64,000 nucleotides of DNA from assembly GCA_036924285.1 (NCBI GenBank), contig JAYKYS010000009.1:4278001-4342000 (forward strand). The letters run 5' to 3'. The translations under genes and the position numbers were made by a program. The DNA is from Asterella californica. Taxonomy: Eukaryota; Streptophyta; Marchantiopsida; Marchantiales; Aytoniaceae. Below the pieces are notes generated by a model. That model was given only the letters and a program-made list of their open reading frames with translations. It had not been told where the DNA came from and did no database searches. Shown here in pieces: positions 21,430 to 32,254 of the stretch (its first letter is position 1; each line of letters opens with the position of its first letter).

Positions 21430-24035
21430 TGTGGTGTCCACAATTTATAAGATTTATGAATTTATGAATTTTTTGGAGTTAATCACATGTCCGTGTAATT
21501 GAAATAACCTTGTTGCTTAAGATTACATCTTACTTAGAGGGAAGATAGTCTTAAGAACTTTCTGTAAGAGAAGTCGACTTCTTCCCGACCAGGTCTTCGA
21601 AAGATGGAATACAGAAGACGCGTGTCTTCCAGAAGACAGCGACAGCGACAGCGACTGCATGGACGTCAACCACGCACCACCCAGTAGGAGGATAGGTGTA
21701 CCTACCAGGTAGCCCAAGGTAGTAGGTAGGTCAGGTAGGTCGAAGAACTCCTAACTGTGCGAGAAGATACGGGAGAAGCGCATTAGCGCAAAAACCATCG
21801 ACTGCTTCTCGCATCGAAGGCATTAGCGCAGAAGATCGAATTAGGAGGTGCCGAATTGAGTGAGAAGGGCCAGCAGAGTGAAATTGTGGACAGCAAGGAT
21901 CGAATCGTAGCTAGAGAGAGAGCAAGGATGATTTTCTGAGAGTAGGAAGCACCATCGAGCTGAAGGAGTCTTCTGTAGATTCCCACAAATATCCTTAGGC
22001 GGATTTCTCCTTTTGCTCCTCAGACATTGAAGAATCGGAGGCGGAGCACTGATCGATTGAGAAGCAGCAGGACGTGGCATCATATTGACGATAAGAGTAG
22101 TTCTGTGGGGTAGCATTAGAAGCTGAGGTGGAGCCGGAAGCGCGTAGAAGACTGAAGGCACTACAGGAAGCAGCCAGAAGACTGTTTGAGGTTCTTCTCA
22201 TGTTCTTTTCCCTTCCCACCGCTTCTCGCCTCTGGTTTAGTGTTCCTCGCGCTTCCTCGATTGTTTGCAGGAAACCCATCGATCGTTTTTCCCATCCCGA
22301 ATTTTTCTAATGTGAAATTGGGCGCGGAAGCGCTGCCCAATTTTCGACAGCCATCTTCTCGCTTCTTCCCGAGATGTAATCAAGCTTCCCTGTCTCTCAT
22401 TCTCAAATTCGATCTCTCAACTCAATTTCCCTACCATACCGCCCCTCTACTCCCCAATCCCTGGACAGAAGACGCTTCAAAAGATCTGAACATCTTCGGA
22501 AGACGCTTCTAAAATCTGAACATCTTCAGAAGATGCTTCTAGATGTCTGAAGTCTTCGGAAGACGACTGTATGTAATTCGTATCAAGATTGGATTGGAGT
22601 TGCTTTTGTGTTAAGAGAGGCTTGGTACGATTCCTGAGTGACTTGGTGAGTTATTTGTTGTTTCGAGAAGTTGGGAAGGAAACCAGGCCTGTGCCTCCCG
22701 ATCTTCCAAGCTTCTCAAATCCACATCTTCCTAGAGAGACTAGAAGACTGGAAAGGCTGGCAGAATGCGCGAGAAGACGTGAGGGTCCTTTACGAGTCTC
22801 TTCTGTCAGACCTATAGCAACCTATTCCTTCTTCTTCTTGAACATAGGAGAGAGTTGTGAGAAGTCTTGCTGGCAGAATCTAGAGAGAATGGTCGAGGGT
22901 CATGTCTTCTCGTCATGCAGCAAGCTTCTTCTGAGTGTGTATGAGAGGTGAGAAGTCGGAAGAACAGAGTATGAATGTCTTGTGTCTGTTGTGAGGTTAG
23001 ATTGCGTGTCGGAAGCAGAAGATAGGTGAGACCAGTCTGGCTGCGGGAAGTCTTCCGAGAACGTCATTGAATCAGAAGCTGTCCCGGGAGTCTTCCTGGA
23101 GTCCACTGTCACAGCATGAGCTCACGACCATCTTCTGAACTTTTCATACACTCTGCTTCTCGCATATCTTGTATCTTTTGTTAGGAAGTAGGATGAAATG
23201 CAAGGTGGGTTGTCTTCTTGGTAATCCATACGATGCCTTGCTTAGTTAGGATTGTTTAGATATAGCTCGGAAGACGAGAGCTACTTAAGAAGCACTATTA
23301 GAATCTCGGAAGACGGAACAGCTGTCTTCTGAAAGACTAGATTTGTCTTCTAAGAGTGGAAGCTAGGCTGTGAGAACTTGGGAAGGACTGAGTCTTCGGC
23401 TCATAGTAGGTGCGTGTGGCTTAGTGTAACAGAGCTTGAAGTATGTCGATGCATCCTCGAGGGTTGGTGTTATCGGCAGCAGAGTTGGCCGAGACCAAAC
23501 CCTTCATCAAGGAGTTGGGTCTCGACTTCTTCCTGTGGGATTGGAACCTCGCAGACCAGGGTCTTCTGGAGGAGGTTTGGACAGCATTGTCTCCTCGTAA
23601 CCTTGTACCTGCGAAGGCAGGAGTAGTCCGAGGAAGACCATCTTCTTGGACAGCCGAATGGTGGCGTAGAGCCTTCCACATGCCAGAAGCAGAGAACAAG
23701 GGGTATGAATTAGAGAAGAAGATTCTACCCATGATCTGGGGGAAGTGACACGTGCCGGAGAGCACAACTTACCTCTTTCTGGAGGATAGGCAGGGAAGGA
23801 ATGGGTGGAAGGTCGAAGCTTACCAGGAGCCGCAGAAGCGTCTTCTGGCGATGCTGTTCCTTCACCTCTTTCCCAAAGGGAAGGTCCAGAAGACGGGATA
23901 CCTTGGAGACCATGACGTGGAGTTCTTGGAAGCCGTTTGGGAAGGATTACCTATGAACTGGAGTGCGTTCTTCCACGCATATGTGCAGGTAGAGCTGGTG
24001 TACTTAGGCACCCCGGCAGGAGGACATCTTACTCC
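21430..24035 (+). repeat. Left arm of family C inverted repeat (LTR, leader, ORF start)
   Basis: It begins TGTGGTGTCCACAATTTA and runs in parallel with the reverse complement of 24,712-27,187. It includes a GC-poor start, a U3 with GAAGACGCTTC repeats near 22,460-22,570, a leader-like part, and from 23,443 the accessory ORF. The exact LTR end and primer site could not be placed. The arms differ at many positions, so they are older than the D pair. Confidence 0.75.
22450..22575 (+). repeat. GAAGACGCTTC short repeats in C LTR
   Basis: Four or so imperfect copies of a unit containing GGAAGACGCTTCTA and TCTGAACATCTTC follow each other. The right arm has the matching cluster at about 26,205-26,310, including two copies of GTCTTCCGAAGAC. 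Degenerate copies also occur near 53,670-53,740. Confidence 0.7.
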
Positions 24036-24711
24036 GTTCCTCTGCTACCTGTACGTGACCAAGGAGGACATAACGGAAGATCAGTTGACAAGGTATGGAC
24101 CAACAGGGCGGCACGAGGTAAAGGAGGAGACCTCGAGAGAAGACGACCGAGCAGCGGCCATGACTCCTCCCCTCACTCTAGTGCCGTAGATGAGGTCAGG
24201 CACTCATCAGAAGACGCTTCTGGTGAGAAAAGACGGTCCAGTGGTTCGGAAAACACGACACCACTAAGGAAGATGGGACCTAGGAGCGTGCCTAGGAAGA
24301 CCGTCTCCTTCCCGATCATTCACTCTAGATCGGAGTCCGACTCTCAAGAGGAGCCACTGAGTGCTCGAGCTGCACAGAAGACCGCTTCTGCAACTACAAG
24401 GAGTCTTCCGAAGACTCCAGAAGACGAAGGTTGGATGGACATTCTTACTGCGACGCGAGGAAGTCAGTGAAGAGAACCGCTTCTACCGTGGGAAGAGATC
24501 TTCCACCCGGAAGATGAGAAGAGTAGCTTCTTCTCGTGCGCAGAAGCAGAAGATCACAGTGGTGGAAGAGGCATCCTTGCCTCTGGAAGACAAGGAAGAC
24601 ATCTCCGATCAGATTGTTGGGATAAACTTGTCTTCCGCGAGAAGAAGACTGGAGGAGTTCAGCGCCTTCTTCCATTCGGAGATTCAGCCAGATTTAGAGT
24701 TGGTGTAAGAT
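23443..24711 (+). pseudogene. Accessory ORF of family C, function unknown
   Basis: A reading chain starts MSMHPRGLVLSAAELAETKP, passes one stop at 23,746-23,748 and continues to 24,189, then through other frames to 24,711. Visible blocks are ELGLDFFLWDW, WTAEWWRRAFHMPEAENKGY, LLAMLFLHLFPKGK, VWEGLPMNWSAFFHAYVQVE and GHLTPFLCYLY. It has no zinc knuckle and does not look like a capsid domain. The Trp-rich WW block and the LPMNWSAFF block recall accessory or plant-mobile-domain-like proteins seen in some plant elements, but I cannot place it. The downstream part is Ser/Glu/Arg-rich. It joins the inverted copy at 24,711. Confidence 0.5.
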
Positions 24712-27187
24712 GTAAGATGTCCTCCTGCCGAGGTGCCTAAGTACACCAGCTCTACCTGCGCATATGCGTGGAAGAACGCGCTCCAATTCACAGGTTATCC
24801 TTCCCAAACGGCTTCCAGGAACTCCACGTCATGATCTCCAAGGTACCTCGTCTTCTGCGCCTTCCCTTTAGGAAAGAGGTGAAGGAACAGTTTCGCCAGA
24901 AGACGCTTCCACGACTCCCGATAAGATTCAACCTTCCAGCCGTTTCTTCTCTGCCTGTCCTCCAGGAAGAGACAAGATGTGCTCCTCGGCACATGCCACT
25001 CACTCGAGATCCTGGGTAAGATCTTCTTCTCGAGCCAATAACCTCGGTCCTCGGATTCTGGCCTGTGAAAGACTCTGTGTCACCAATCTTCGGTCAAGGA
25101 AGATGGTCTTCCTCGAGCTACTCTTGCCTTCGCAGGTACACGATTGCGAGGCGGTAAGGCTGCCCAAACCTCCTCCAGAAGACCCTGGTCGACGAGGTTT
25201 CAATCCCACAGGAAGAAGTCGAGACCCAACTCCTTGATGAAGGGTTTGGCCAAGGGTTTGGCCTCGGCCAACTCTGCTGTCGGTAACACCAACCCTCGGA
25301 GATGCATCGACATACTTCAAGCTCTGTTGCACTAAGCCACACGTACTTACTGTGAGCCGAAGGCTCAATCTTTCCCAAGTGCCCACAGTCTAGCTTCTAC
25401 TTCTCAGAAGACGAAACTAGTCTTTCAGAATACAGCTACTCCGTCTTCCGGGATTCTAACAGTGCTTCCTAAATAGCTCTCGTCTTCCGAGCTATATCTA
25501 ACCAATCCTAACTAAGCAAGGCCTCGCATGGATTCCTAAGAAGACAACCCACCTTGCATTACATCCTACTTCCTAACAGAAGATACAAGATTTGCGAGAA
25601 GTAGAGTGTGTAACAGGTTCAGAAGATGGTTGCGGGCTCCTGCGGTGATAGTGGCCTCTGGGAAGATTCTCGGGACAGCTTCCAATTCAAGAACGTTCTC
25701 GGAAGACTTCCCAAAGCCAGGCTTCCCTTCACTGGTCTCACCTGTTTTCTGCTTCCTACACGCACTCTATCCTCACAACAGACATAAGACATTCACACTA
25801 TGTTCTTCTGACTTCTCACCTCTAATACACACTCAGAAGAAGCTTGCTGCATGACGAGAAGACATGACTCTTTACCATTCTCTCCAGATTCTGCCAGCAA
25901 GACTTCTCACAACTCTCTTCTAAGTTCGGGAAGAAGAAGGAATAGACTGCTATGGGTCAGACAAAAGAGACCCGTAACAGACCCTCACGTCTTCTCGCTC
26001 ATTTTGCCAGCCTTTCCAGTCTTCTAGTCTCTCCAGGAAGATGTGGATTTGAGAAGCTCGGAAGATCGAGAGACACAGGTTTGGTTCCCAACTTCTTGCT
26101 CTCGAAACAATAAAACAACTCACCAAGTCACTCAGGATTCGTATCAAGCCTCTCTTAACACCAAAGCAAATCCAATCCACTCTTGATACGGAATTGCACA
26201 CAGTTGTCTTCCGAAGACAGTCAGGCTTCCGAAGCGTCTTCCGAAGACAATCAGGCTACAGAGGCGTCTTCCGAAGATGTTTATATCTTCCGAAGCGTCT
26301 TTTATTCAAAGTTTCGGGAGTAAAGGGATGGTAGGGTAGGGAAATTGATAGATGGGATCTCCAATTTGAGGGCTAGGAGTAGGGAAGCTCGAATTGCACT
26401 CGGGAAGAAACAAGAAGATGTTTGAAGGAAATTGGGCAGCACTTCCGCACCCAATGTCACAAAAAGAAAAACCGAGGTGGGAATTGATCGATCGGGTTGC
26501 CTGCAAACAACTGGGGAAGCGCGGGGGATACCAAACAAAGGCGAGAAGCAGTGGGGAGAGAAAAAGAACACGGGAAGAACCTCTACTATCTTATGTCTGC
26601 TTCCCGAGCTGTCTTCGATCTTCTGCACGCTTCCGGCTTTGATTCCAGCTCCAATGCGACCCCACAAAGCTACTTCCGCCGTCAGCTCCTTACTACGCCT
26701 CAATCGATCAAGCCTTCCACCTTCGATTTCACTCAGTCATCCTCCAATGTCAGCTTCCGGAAGTTCACAGAAAACTCCTTCAGCTCGATACGCTTCTGCT
26801 CTCAGTAATTCTCTAATGCGCTTCCTGCGCATCTTCCCCGTAGTTTAGGAGTTTCGACCCTCCCGATCTACCTAACCTATTCGGTGCTACCTGGTAGGTG
26901 CACCTACTTCTTACGTGGTGAAGCTTCCGCGGTTGCCGTCTTCCGGAAGATACGTGTCTTCCGTCTTCCACCTTCTTCCATCTTCGGAAGACACAACCGA
27001 GAAGCCGCTTCCCGGAAGATTGTCGTCTTCCGAAGAAGTCAACTTCTTATTACAAAAAGCTCCTAAGATCATCTTCCTTCTAAGGAAGCCGTAATCTTAA
27101 GTAACAACGCTTCTTCAGTTATACAAACAAGTTATTAATCTTAAAATTTTCAAAAATTCGTGGATCCTGTAAATTGTGGGCACCACA
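24712..27187 (-). repeat. Right arm of family C inverted repeat; also LTR after C pol
   Basis: On the minus strand it begins TGTGGTGCCCACAATTTACA at 27,187, shortly after the end of the C integrase, so it stands where the C 3' LTR should. It continues without a break into leader and accessory ORF start (ORF equivalent to 23,443 near 25,315) and stops at the centre, 24,712. An LTR followed by a fresh leader means this LTR also served as the 5' LTR of a second unit, or that two units recombined. The centre carries a TAAGATG duplication. Confidence 0.7.
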
Positions 27188-27244
27188 TACGCCCACCCTT
27201 ACATGTTTACGTCCTCGCAAACATCAGCGCTTCAGCACTTTTGT

Positions 27245-27643
27245 TCACGTCCAGTACTTCTTGACACGCCACCCATTTACACGAGTGGTCATCAGCGTAC
27301 CATCTAACTCTTCCAACTGCAAGAAACCATTGGTGAAGACCTCCAAGACGCGGTAAGGTCCCAGCCAGCGAAGATGAAGTTTCCCAGGGAACTTAAGATG
27401 TCGATTGTCGTAGAGAAGAACCAAGTCTCCATCTACGACGATCACCTTCTTCAGCTTGCCATCATAGTTCACCTTACGTTGCGTTTGTACTTTGTACGTC
27501 TTCTCCAAAGCTGCATTCCTGTCTTCTTCGAACTCTACAAAGTTCAGAAGACGCTGCTCTTGGCTTTCCTCTTCTTCCATGCGTTCGGTCACGGCTAACC
27601 TGTAAGTAGGGACCTCTAACTCGATGGGCACAATAGGTGTCAT
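27245..27643 (-). pseudogene. Integrase C-terminal part of element C
   Basis: The frame reads through a charged helix into GDLVLLYDNRHLKFPGKLHL and RWLGPYRVLEVFTNGF, then LEELDGT, VNGWRVKKYW and a stop. This is the beta-barrel C-terminal domain of gypsy integrases, which binds DNA. No chromodomain follows; the stop is close to the LTR at 27,187. Confidence 0.8.
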
Positions 27644-27932
27644 GCCATAAGTTAGGTAGAAAGGTATTCTCTGGGTCGTGACCTTGGGTGAAATCCTGAA
27701 AACTCATAACACAGATGGCAATTTCGTGTCCCAATCATACGCATGGTTAACAGTTACCTTATTCAAGATATTACATAGAAGATCATTCGACTTCTCTGTC
27801 AGTCCGTTCGCTTTCGGGTTGTATGGCATCGTCTTCTTATGCTTAATCCTGAAGTATTGGGTCAGGAGAGAAATAGTTTCATTTAAGAAATGAGTACTCC
27901 TATCTGATATCAATTCCAACGGACATCCGTAT
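27644..27932 (-). pseudogene. Integrase catalytic segment of element C
   Basis: YGCPLELISDRSTHF gives the second catalytic Asp, and YNPKANGLTEKSNDLL the Glu. The first catalytic Asp and the HHCC zinc domain are absent: the sequence is cut at 27,932, after YGCPLE in reverse reading, by the A2 LTR. The enzyme cannot be active. Confidence 0.8.
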
Positions 27933-28774
27933 TGTAACGACCTATGTTACACATAGGAAGTTTGTCTATTAGTAAGGTTTTTAGTTATAACTAAGTGTTG
28001 AGAATGTTTATTTGCTGCCAAAGTACTTTAAGGAGGTATCAAGTTAGTCATGACTAGCTAAAATTTAGTTATGGTTAAACTTAGCTGTACTTTTGGCAGA
28101 ATTCAGATATTTCCTAAAGAGTGAGCACTACTATCTTGTCATCTTGTCTAAAAGGTAGAAAGGAGGTGGAAAGTATCCCTTATCTCTTTTTTGACTTGAT
28201 ATGAGTGGTTGGATTAAAGTTGTGGACTTTGTGGGCATTAAAAACAAGAAGAGATTCCACATGTTTCCTTTTTAGTGGGTCCTAGTGTAGAGAGGGGGTG
28301 GAAATTCGAGATTCCTTGAGAATATTCCAAAATCCTTCTAGAAGTTGTTGACTTTGAAGGAATAAGCCCATGTGAAAAGATAAGAAGCCCATGTGATTAA
28401 TGCTTTTACCTTAAATAATATCTTAGTAAAACCCGGTAAAAGTAGTTACGGCTGAGTTACCGGGGGGTACCAAAGTAAAAACCTAGAATGTATAAATAGA
28501 GGAGTAGAGAAGAGCTCCTCATCCTTGTTTTCACATTGTCGTAATGACAACTTGAGTAATATAGAGAGTGTGGGATATTTTTAGCATGTGAGAACTTGAG
28601 AGACGTCGTTAGAATGGAGGATTTTAGTTGATGTGTTTAAGGAGAATTTTAGTTGATAAGTTTGTGGGTGTATGAATGAGTGAACTTAGCATTTTTCCCT
28701 TCAAGATTCATGGTGTGCTTTCATCAAAGCCATCAGAGGTGACCCCTGAGTGAGAGACATGCCCGAGATTTGCA
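27933..28774 (+). repeat. LTR of an A2-type element
   Basis: Starts TGTAACGACCTATGTTACAC and probably ends TTTGCA, about 842 bp, with TATAAATA at 28,491 and a tail GAGTGAGAGACATGCCC that parallels GGGTGAGAGACAGGCC at the end of the A LTR. A possible primer site TTCATCGGTGGCGATCGTGG follows. The internal domain is absent: after ~35 bp comes a run of 13 G (28,810-28,822) and then C sequence. The exact LTR end is uncertain. Confidence 0.7.
28491..28498 (+). promoter_or_regulatory. TATA box in A2 LTR
   Basis: TATAAATA in the U3/R region, about 280 bp before the LTR end. Confidence 0.55.
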
Positions 28775-28822
28775 GATTCATCGGTGGCGATCGTGGAGGT
28801 TGAGAGATCGGGGGGGGGGGGG

Positions 28823-29763
28823 AGACTGGAAGACCCGTGATCACTGGCTTAATTTCTGAAGGCTCAAGGCATCTCCTTAGCTTCTCTTCATGTCCCTTCC
28901 GAAACAGGATACCCTAGAAGAGGGCATAAGGTCCTACCTTGTGTAAGAAGACAGCCTTCTGCTCCGCATCCAATCCCTCGGGATACTGTTGGTCTTCCAA
29001 GAACTTCCTCAAGTACTTGAAGATCGATTCTTCTGTGGAAGTCGCAAAGACTGGATCAGAAGACCTAGTCTCGTCTTCTGGGAAGCAGGCGATACGGCCC
29101 CCCTCAGATGAAAGTGTCTCTGCAAAAACTGAAAACAGTTTCTCGTCAGAGAACTCGTCTTCCACTTCATCTTCTCGTCGCTTCGTCTCTAATCTGGATA
29201 GGTAGTCAGCATTAACATGATGTCTTCCAAGCCTGTACTCAACTGTGTAAGTAAATTCCTGGAGTAGAAGAATCCACCTAGCTATCCTACCAGACAAATC
29301 TGCTTTCTTCATGAGATGTTTCAAAGAAAAATGATCCACATAGAAGACAAACGGGTTGGCTAGAAGATAGTGCCTAAACTTCCCACAGGAGTAAATCATG
29401 CCAAGACACTCCCTTTCAGTTGTCGAGTACTTCTTCTCGGCATCACTGAGTTGTCTTCCCGCATAGTAGATGAGATAATCCTTCTTCTTCTCATCTTTCT
29501 GACTCAATACCACTCCTATGACGAAAGCAGAAACATCCACATAAATATGGAAGACTCTCTCCCAATCAGGTGGCCTTAGGACAAGAGATACCGACAGAAG
29601 TCTCTTCATTTCTTCGAATGCTTCTTGCTGCTCAGAAGACCAAATGTAAGGTTCGTCCTTCTTCAGCAACTAGGTAAGTCTTCCTGCTACCTCTGCGTAT
29701 CTGTCAATAAACCTCATGTAGTATCCTACGTTACCCAGGAAGCTTCTCAACTGAGTCAGGTTA
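28823..29763 (-). pseudogene. RT end, RNase H and integrase start of element C
   Basis: From the 5' side on the minus strand: LRSFLGNVGYYMRFIDRY, a stop near 29,670, then the 251-codon frame 29,669-28,914. That frame carries EQQEAFEEMKRLL, the RNase H segments FHIYVDVSAFVIGVVLSQ and TTERECLGMIYSCGKFRHYL, DYLSRLETKRR, and a long acidic spacer. After a TAG at 28,914 the frame continues with GILFRKGHEEKLRRCLEPSE, an integrase N-terminal start, until the G-run at 28,822. The RNase H Asp is present (YVDVS), but the chain has stops and lacks the integrase zinc domain. Confidence 0.8.
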
Positions 29764-31669
29764 GCAGGTGGGTGAAGTTTCATGATGATTTCTACCTTAG
29801 CACAGTCGACTTCTATACCTCTTCCAGAAATCCTATGTCCTTCAGCTTCCGGAAGTCCTGACACACTCGGATCTTCCCTGTCTGCTTCTTGGGTATGATG
29901 ACAATAGGAGCTACCCACTCACTACTGAGTACTGGGAAGATGACTCCCGCCTTCAGGTATTGGTCGATCTGGTCCTTCACCAGAAGCGAGTACTTGGGGT
30001 TGAGCCGATACTGCCTCTGTCGTGCAGGAACAACGCCTTCCAGCAAGTCAATGCGATGCTCTCCCAACTCTCGAGGTATGCCCTTCATGTCTTCTAGGGT
30101 CCAAGCGAAGACATCTTGGAACTCCGTCAAAAGTTCTCGAAAGTCTTCCAACTGCTGGCCCTCGATTACCTTGGAAAGCTTCAGCTTCTTCCCAGGAGCA
30201 ACCTCCATTTCTTGAAGATCATCCGGGTTTACCATTCCTTCAGTGTGACTGTACTCACTGGCACCAAAGTATTCCGGTTTGGGAGCTTCTTCCGGTTCAG
30301 ATTCGTCTTCTGGAAGACCAACTGCCAGATCTTCCGAAGAGAAGACGATACTTTTGTCTTTTGGAAGACCAACTGTCGGATCTTCCGAAGGGAAGATTTG
30401 GCAGGTGGGTGAAGTTTCATGATGATTTCTACCTTAGCACAGTCGACTTCTATACCTCTTCCAGAAATCCTATGTCCTTCAGCTTCCAGAAGTCCTGACA
30501 CACTCGGATCTTCCCTGTCTGCTTCTTGGGTATGATGACAATAGGAGCTACCCACTCACTACTGAGTACTGGGAAGATGACTCCCGCCTTCAGGTATTGG
30601 TCGATCTGGTCCTTCACCAGAAGCGAGTACTTGGGGTTGAGCCGATACTGCCTCTGTCGTGCAGGAACAACGCCTTCCAGCAAGTCAATGCGATGCTCTC
30701 CCAACTCTCGAGGTATGCCCTTCATGTCTTCTAGGGTCCAAGCGAAGACATCTTGGAACTCCGTCAAAAGTTCTCGAAAGTCTTCCAACTGCTGGCCCTC
30801 GATTACCTTGGAAAGCTTCAGCTTCTTCCCAGGAGCAACCTCCATTTCTTGAAGATCATCCGGGTTTACCATTCCTTCAGTGTGACTGTACTCACTGGCA
30901 CCAAAGTATTCCGGTTTGGGAGCTTCTTCCGGTTCAGATTCGTCTTCTGGAAGACCAACTGCCAGATCTTCCGAAGAGAAGACGATACTTTTGTCTTTTG
31001 GAAGACCAACTGTCAGATCTTCCGAAGGGAAGATTTGGCAGGTGGGTGAAGTTTCATGATGATTTCTACCTTAGCACAGTCGACTTCTATACCTCTTCCA
31101 GAAATCCTATGTCCTTCAGCTTCCAGAAGTCCTGACACACTCGGATCTTCCCTGTCTGCTTCTTGGGTATGATGACAATAGGAGCTACCCACTCACTACT
31201 GAGTACTGGGAAGATGACTCCCGCCTTCAGGTATTGGTCGATCTGGTCCTTCACCAGAAGCGAGTACTTGGGGTTGAGCCGATACTGTCTCTGTCGTGCA
31301 GGAACAACGCCTTCCAGCAAGTCAATGCGATGCTCTCCCAACTCTCGAGGTATGCCCTTCATGTCTTCTAGGGTCCAAGCAAAGACATCTTGGAACTCCG
31401 TCAAAAGTTCTCGAAAGTCTTCCAACTGCTGGCCCTCGATTACCTTGGAAAGCTTCAGCTTCTTCCCAGGAGCAACCTCCATTTCTTGAAGATCATCCGG
31501 GTTTACCATTCCTTCAGTGTGACTGTACTCACTGGCACCAAAGTATTCCGGTTTGGGAGCTTCTTCCGGTTCAGATTCGTCTTCTGGAAGACCAACTGCC
31601 AGATCTTCCGAAGAGAAGACGGTACTTTCGTCTTTTGGAAGACCAACTGTCGGATCTTCCGAAGGGAAG
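29764..31669 (-). repeat. 637-bp tandem triplication inside C pol
   Basis: Units start at 29,764, 30,401 and 31,038, each with GCAGGTGGGTGAAG, period exactly 637 bp, nearly identical by eye. Each codes for the stretch from an acidic SSEDLAVGLPEDES linker through MVNPDDLQEMEVAPGKKLKL, the EHRIDLLEGVVPARQRQYRL RT start, and KTGKIRVCQDF-type motif, ending at the RT deletion joint. The third unit merges into the normal upstream sequence near 31,669. Confidence 0.95.
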
Positions 31670-32254
31670 ACAGTACGTTCGACTTCTGGAAGCTCTTCTT
31701 CCGCAATTTCGTAGCACTCAATGTATCCACAGATTACTTCTTCTGCTATCTCCGCTACTTCTGTAGTACACAAGTTATTCACCACAAACTCATTCTCTCA
31801 ACTCTCGAGGTATGCCCTTCATGTCTTCTATGGTCCAAGCGAAGACATCTTGGAACTCCGTCAAAAGTTCTCGAAAGTCTTCCAACTGCTGGCCCTCGAT
31901 TACCTTGGAAAGCTTCAGCTTCTTCCCAGGAGCAACCTCCATTTCTTGAAGATCATCCGGGTTTACCATTCCTTCAGTGTGACTGTACTCACTGGCACCA
32001 AAGTATTCCGGTTTGGGAGCTTCTTCCGGTTCAGATTCGTCTTCTGGAAGACCAACTGCCAGATCTTCCGAAGAGAAGACGGTGCTTTCGTCTTTTGGAA
32101 GACCAACTGTCGGATCTTCCGAAGGGAAGACAGTACGTTCGACTTCTGGAAGCTCTTCTTCCGCAATTTCGTAGCACTCAATGTATCCACAGATCACTTC
32201 TTCTGCTATCTCCGCTACTTCTGTAGTACACAAGTTATTCACCACAAACTCATT
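31335..32254 (-). repeat. 460-bp tandem duplication inside C gag-pol
   Basis: Two copies, about 31,335-31,794 and 31,795-32,254, both ending at ACCACAAACTCATT on the plus strand. They cover part of the linker and RT start and overlap the third unit of the 637-bp array, so two separate duplication steps are needed. Confidence 0.9.
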
